Shown in pieces: positions 6,685-9,368 of a DNA stretch of 9,368 nucleotides. Source of the DNA: Bacteroidia bacterium (GTDB taxonomy: Bacteria; Bacteroidota; Bacteroidia; NS11-12g; UBA9320); contig JABDQY010000312.1 of assembly GCA_013042025.1 (NCBI GenBank), forward strand, positions 1-9,368, given 5' to 3'. How positions within the stretch are numbered: position 1 is the stretch's first letter; every line of letters starts with the position of its first letter. The translations under genes were made by a program, and so were the position numbers. Under the pieces are notes generated by a model. The model searched no databases and was not told where the DNA came from. It was given only the letters and a program-made list of their open reading frames with translations.

Positions 6685-7890
6685 TTAAAGCATTTGAATG
6701 ATATAAAGAACACTTAAGGCTAATAACAGTATCAGACCAATCTGAGCTAGTCTTTTTTCAGTATCGTTCCAAATAGCAAAATTGTGTTTTTCAATGGATA
6801 CTAATCGATAAGTAAGATAGGCTAATAATGGGGCGGTAAGAAATGAAATAGTAGTTGCTAACTTTACCATTTGCCCCATGGATTCAACAAATTGTCCCAG
6901 AATAATCAATGCCCCAAAAACGAGTATTATCATCCAAACACGTGCTGTAACCATACTAGGAAATCTCAATTGGCCACTTATTCTCCCCATCACACGTGGC
7001 ATTGCGTCGAGACATGTTAGTGTGGTACTAAACATTGTTGTAAATGCAGCTATAACTATAATGTAATACGACCAAGGGCCAAGGCTAAGTGTAAATATAT
7101 CTACCAATTGTGAAGCAAATTTCCCAGCACTTGATTCTATTTGCATACCGGTTCCATACAACGTATTCGCACCTAAAATTAGAAAACAAATTCCTAATAT
7201 AGCAGTACCATAAAAACCAACATTGAAATCGAAGTTCCCTTTATTAATTGACTTATTCGGATTCGTTATGGACCAGATACTGTGCCAAATAGCTATATCT
7301 AGAGGTGCAGGCATCCACCCCACAAATGAAATCAAAAAAGCCAAATCCGATTCTTCCGTAATGGTGAAGATTTTCATCCCTTCATCAGCGAAGCTTTTCT
7401 CTACACCAAATGAAAATGCAAAAGCCAAAATGGTTGACAATGAAAGAACAATCATTATCACTTTCATTAATTGATCTAGAACATTGAATTTACCGACTTG
7501 TAGAATTAGAAAACAAAGTGCCAATAGAATTGCAGACCATTGCCAAGGAGGGAGATTAATACCAGTTAATTTCTGAGCAAGACCAGCCGTTACAATAGTA
7601 ACTGCTGCCTGTACAGTAAACATTGTAGTAACAGTAAGCACCAAGAGCAATAAAACTGCCCACTTGCCAATTTTAGCAAAACCTTCTACTAAAGATTTTC
7701 CCGAATGCTGAGCATATCTTGGGCCAGCTGCAAAGAAGGGGTACTTAAAAAGATGAGCTAAAATTATAGCTATAATTAGAACATAACCATATTGAGCACC
7801 AGCTTTGGTACTCTGCACTAAATGAGACACACCGATGGCTGCCCCGGCATATAACAATCCAGGACCAAGTGTTTTTAGTTTAGCTAGCAC
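6685..7890 (-). CDS. Nramp-superfamily membrane transporter lacking the DPGN metal motif
   Basis: 401 residues with about 11 hydrophobic segments, the Nramp/LeuT-type architecture. The first helix begins GPGLLYAGAAIG (9-20), like the canonical Nramp start. However, the metal-binding DPGN is replaced by GVSH (20-23), and the sixth-helix MPH is replaced by MPAP in GWMPAPLD (191-198). Other group features are FKYPFF (48-53), GPRYA (56-60) followed by SLVEG (66-70), and MFSTTLTCLDAMPR in a later helix. Canonical Nramp proteins move Mn2+ or Fe2+ with protons using those Asp, Asn and Met residues, so this protein's substrate is uncertain. The start is GTG at 7888-7890, chosen because it directly precedes the GPG helix. 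It ends 23 bp before the sigma-factor gene and is probably the first gene of that operon, although an unseen promoter in the 23-bp gap cannot be excluded. Confidence 0.88.
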   Translation of the reverse strand: MLAKLKTLGPGLLYAGAAIGVSHLVQSTKAGAQYGYVLIIAIILAHLFKYPFFAAGPRYAQHSGKSLVEGFAKIGKWAVLLLLVLTVTTMFTVQAAVTIVTAGLAQKLTGINLPPWQWSAILLALCFLILQVGKFNVLDQLMKVIMIVLSLSTILAFAFSFGVEKSFADEGMKIFTITEESDLAFLISFVGWMPAPLDIAIWHSIWSITNPNKSINKGNFDFNVGFYGTAILGICFLILGANTLYGTGMQIESSAGKFASQLVDIFTLSLGPWSYYIIVIAAFTTMFSTTLTCLDAMPRVMGRISGQLRFPSMVTARVWMIILVFGALIILGQFVESMGQMVKLATTISFLTAPLLAYLTYRLVSIEKHNFAIWNDTEKRLAQIGLILLLALSVLYIIQML

Positions 7891-7980
7891 GGGGCTAAGA
7901 TAAGGAGATTTTGGATTTGAGACGTGCTATTTATAATCCTGAAACTGCCAACTAACTTCTGACTTCCGTATCAAAATTCA
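7891..7980. other. Intergenic region upstream of the Nramp-like gene
   Basis: This 90-bp stretch should hold the promoter for the minus-strand operon. I find no exact TAnnTTTG on the minus strand. The best weak candidate is a TTTTG followed about 16 bp later by TTAGTTGG, which matches poorly. I see no gene or repeat here. Confidence 0.3.
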
Positions 7981-7982
7981 AC

Positions 7983-8012
7983 AAAAAAAGGTCGACTAAA
8001 TAGCCGACCTTT
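7983..8012 (-). terminator. Intrinsic terminator of gapA
   Basis: On the minus strand AAAGGTCG (8005-8012) pairs perfectly with CGACCTTT (7987-7994) across a short loop, and the stem runs straight into a run of seven T residues (7983-7989). It lies 23 bases after the gapA stop and isolates gapA from the Nramp/sigma operon downstream. Confidence 0.9.
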
Positions 8013-8035
8013 CTCTATTATAATTTAGTTTGACT

Positions 8036-9019
8036 TTATCCTACCTGAGATATCAAGTCAGCAATTCTGTTACTGTAACCAGCTTCGTTGTCGTACCAAC
8101 CCATTAGTTTTACGGTGTTACCCTGAACCATAGTAGTTTGAGCATCGAAAATACATGAGTGAGGATTTCCAACAATATCAGAAGAAACCAAAGGATCTTC
8201 ACTGTATTCTAAAATTCCGTTAAGATTTGTTTCAGAAGCTTTTTTGAATGCTGCATTCACTTCTTCTACTGTTGTATCTCTTTTCAGTGTTACCACAAAA
8301 TCTGTAGCACTCCCTGTAGGAGTAGGAACACGTAAAGAGTTTCCGTTTAATTTACCAGCAAGGTGTGGCAAAACTAAACCTACTGCTTTAGCGGCTCCTG
8401 TGCTTGTTGGAATTATATTTAACGCTGCTGCTCTCGCTCTTCTTAAATCAGAATGAGGTGCATCTAATAAACGTTGATCTGAAGTATACGAGTGAATAGT
8501 AGTCATAAAACCACTTTCAACTCCCATTAAGTCGTCTAATACTTTAACCATTGGTGCAAGGCAGTTGGTTGTGCAACTTGCGTTAGACAAGATTGTTTCG
8601 TCTCCATTAATAGTATCATCATTAACACCCAAAACAACCGTTTTAATGTCTCCAGATGCTGGTGCTGAGATAATTACTCTTTTTGCTCCAGCTTCAAGGT
8701 GCTTACCTGCTCCCGCAGGATCTCTAAAGAATCCAGTACTTTCTAAAACTACATCCACATCCCATTCTTTCCATGGAAGTTTTGCAGGATCTCTTTCTGC
8801 AGTAGCGTTAATTTTTTTACCATTCACGACAATGTGAGTGTCGGTATGCTCTACTGTACCGTTAAACTTCCCTTGAACAGAGTCGTATTTTAAAAGGTGA
8901 GCAAGTGTTTTGTTATCAGTAAGGTCATTGATAGCAACAACTTCTACATTAGATTTTTCTAAAAGACATTTAAAAGCAAGTCTTCCAATTCTTCCGAAAC
9001 CATTGATGGCTACTTTCAT
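8036..9019 (-). CDS. gapA: Glyceraldehyde-3-phosphate dehydrogenase, type I
   Basis: 327 residues, slightly short but complete. It converts glyceraldehyde 3-phosphate, NAD+ and phosphate to 1,3-bisphosphoglycerate in cytoplasmic glycolysis. The Rossmann motif INGFGRIGR is at 5-13, and D32 in INDLTD is the usual NAD-selecting acidic residue. The catalytic segment SNASCTTNCLAP (145-156) holds Cys149, and the catalytic His176 is in TTIHSYT. The C-terminal MGWYDNEAGYSNR is present. The start ATG (9017-9019) is unambiguous. The gene appears monocistronic: a strong terminator follows it, and a divergent promoter and tRNA lie upstream. A possible -7 element on the minus strand, TAAATTCG (9064-9071, one mismatch to TAnnTTTG), would give a leader of about 38 nt. 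I see no second catalytic-residue loss or frameshift. Confidence 0.98.
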   Translation of the reverse strand: MKVAINGFGRIGRLAFKCLLEKSNVEVVAINDLTDNKTLAHLLKYDSVQGKFNGTVEHTDTHIVVNGKKINATAERDPAKLPWKEWDVDVVLESTGFFRDPAGAGKHLEAGAKRVIISAPASGDIKTVVLGVNDDTINGDETILSNASCTTNCLAPMVKVLDDLMGVESGFMTTIHSYTSDQRLLDAPHSDLRRARAAALNIIPTSTGAAKAVGLVLPHLAGKLNGNSLRVPTPTGSATDFVVTLKRDTTVEEVNAAFKKASETNLNGILEYSEDPLVSSDIVGNPHSCIFDAQTTMVQGNTVKLMGWYDNEAGYSNRIADLISQVG

Positions 9020-9086
9020 TTTTTAGTGATTATTTTAAAAGGTTAAAAATGTGAATAAGGCTGCGAATTTAATATTCTAAAATTTG

Positions 9087-9118
9087 TTTTGATAATTTAA
9101 ATAATAATATTTCTTTTG
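9087..9118 (+). promoter_or_regulatory. Bacteroidota-type promoter upstream of tRNA-Glu
   Basis: TTTTG (9087-9091) is followed, with a 19-bp spacer, by TTCTTTTG (9111-9118) and CA. The downstream box differs from TAnnTTTG at one specified base and the spacing is the one typical of the Bacteroidota primary sigma factor. Transcription would start near 9125, about 130 nt upstream of the tRNA, with no other gene between. Confidence 0.55.
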
Positions 9119-9120
9119 CA

Positions 9121-9253
9121 CTCGCCAAACGAGAAAGGGGATATTAAATGATTCGCTTAATCGTTGTCATCCGAAGGTTTCGGAGTCGAATTTAAGATGG
9201 ATTGATTCATCTTAAAAGAACGAAAAACCAGACACTGCAAAGTGTTGAAGTTT
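9121..9253 (+). ncRNA. Hairpin-rich leader between promoter and tRNA-Glu, possible small RNA
   Basis: About 130 bases with no credible coding frame and three successive hairpins. TCCGAA/TTCGGA (9170-9184) has 6 bp. The 9191-9216 hairpin has 11 bp including one G-T pair, with a TTGA loop. ACACT-GCAA-AGTGT (9232-9245) has 5 bp plus a possible G-T pair and a GNRA tetraloop, and ends 8 bases before the tRNA. A smaller CTCG/CGAG stem is at 9121-9133. None is followed by a T tract, so transcription should continue into the tRNA. It could be a processed precursor leader, a small RNA, or partly a degenerate intergenic repeat; no known RNA family is recognised. Confidence 0.35.
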
Positions 9254-9325
9254 GGCCCGTTCGTCTATCGGCTAGGACGCCAGGTTTTCATCCTGGTAAG
9301 AGGGGTTCGATTCCCCTACGGGCTA
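9254..9325 (+). tRNA. tRNA-Glu (anticodon UUC)
   Basis: The cloverleaf folds fully. The acceptor stem is 9254-9260 with 9318-9324, ending in a G1-U72 wobble. The D arm is 9263-9278. The anticodon stem CCAGG/CCTGG is 9280-9284 with 9292-9296, with loop TTTTCAT and anticodon TTC at 9287-9289. The T arm is 9301-9317 with loop TTCGATT. The discriminator is A9325. The 3' CCA is not encoded (CAT follows), so it must be added after transcription. This tRNA reads GAA and GAG and also supplies Glu-tRNA for tetrapyrrole synthesis in organisms using the C5 pathway. Confidence 0.97.
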
Positions 9326-9333
9326 CATTTAAA

Positions 9334-9368
9334 GCCTACAATTGACTGTTTATCAGTTAATTGTAGGC
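9334..9368 (+). terminator. Long hairpin after tRNA-Glu, probable terminator cut by window edge
   Basis: The left arm 9334-9348 pairs with the right arm 9354-9368 over 15 bp, with one G-T wobble and a TTTAT loop. It begins 9 bases after the tRNA and ends exactly at the right edge, so a following T tract cannot be seen. Its strength and position fit a terminator of the tRNA transcript, or a bidirectional one. Confidence 0.65.

Noticed and set aside
6176..6717. Plus-strand open frames opposite the sigma-factor gene
   Set aside because: The minus-strand frame carries clear sigma-2 and sigma-4 motifs; the opposite frames carry none.
8244..8837. Plus-strand open frames opposite gapA
   Set aside because: They are shadows of a strongly conserved GAPDH gene and show no recognisable protein features.
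9148..9195. A 15-codon frame starting at ATG in the tRNA leader (MIRLIVVIRRFRSRI)
   Set aside because: It is very short, overlaps the hairpins and has no supporting signal or neighbouring coding context.
9247..9254. GAAGTTTG just before the tRNA as a -7 promoter box
   Set aside because: Transcription would start inside the tRNA, and there is no TTG element at the right spacing.
9326..9368. Integration (att) site or mobile element at the tRNA 3' end
   Set aside because: No integrase or repeat of the tRNA end is present in the window; the sequence is a simple hairpin consistent with a terminator.

Overview
The window looks like a chromosomal housekeeping segment of an AT-rich Bacteroidota, most likely of the Flavobacteriales. 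Three things point there. Promoter-like sites of the Bacteroidota form (TTG, about 19 bp, TAnnTTTG) stand where Shine-Dalgarno sites would otherwise be expected. Several proteins resemble lineage-specific families: a DUF6427-like membrane protein, the short 'cytochrome B-like' membrane protein, and the Nramp-like protein with FKYPFF and GPRYA motifs. There are also many TTG and GTG starts. I see no phage, transposon, integrase, CRISPR or plasmid signature.

Left part (1-2370), minus strand: a secreted protein of unknown function is followed, with a 4-base TTGA overlap, by a multi-pass membrane protein that runs off the left edge. Divergent from them is hflX (2359-3528, plus), a ribosome-associated GTPase whose likely promoter lies at the 5' edge of the secreted-protein gene.

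Middle part (3547-7890), minus strand: seven tightly packed genes. In transcription order they are an Nramp-superfamily transporter lacking the canonical metal ligands, an ECF sigma factor, a 68-residue Lys-rich protein, an MscS-like channel protein, a YqgE/AlgH (UPF0301) protein, a four-helix His-bearing membrane protein, and a UPF0158 protein. Gaps range from a 4-base overlap to 27 bp, and one internal promoter-like box precedes the last two genes. The set suggests an envelope or membrane-homeostasis operon carrying its own sigma factor, but that role is inference from gene order. The operon converges on hflX with only 18 bp between stop codons.

Right part (8036-9368): gapA (minus) encodes a complete glycolytic GAPDH and is followed by a clear intrinsic terminator. 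Divergent from it, a promoter-like element on the plus strand leads through about 130 nt of hairpin-rich, apparently non-coding sequence into tRNA-Glu(UUC). A long hairpin at the very right edge follows the tRNA.

No stretch longer than 300 bases lacks a gene. The largest gap, 9020-9253, is described under its own features. Nothing here is a clear novel defence or mobile system. The points most worth checking are the Nramp relative with GVSH in place of DPGN, the sigma-factor operon with an unknown 68-residue partner, and the structured leader before tRNA-Glu.
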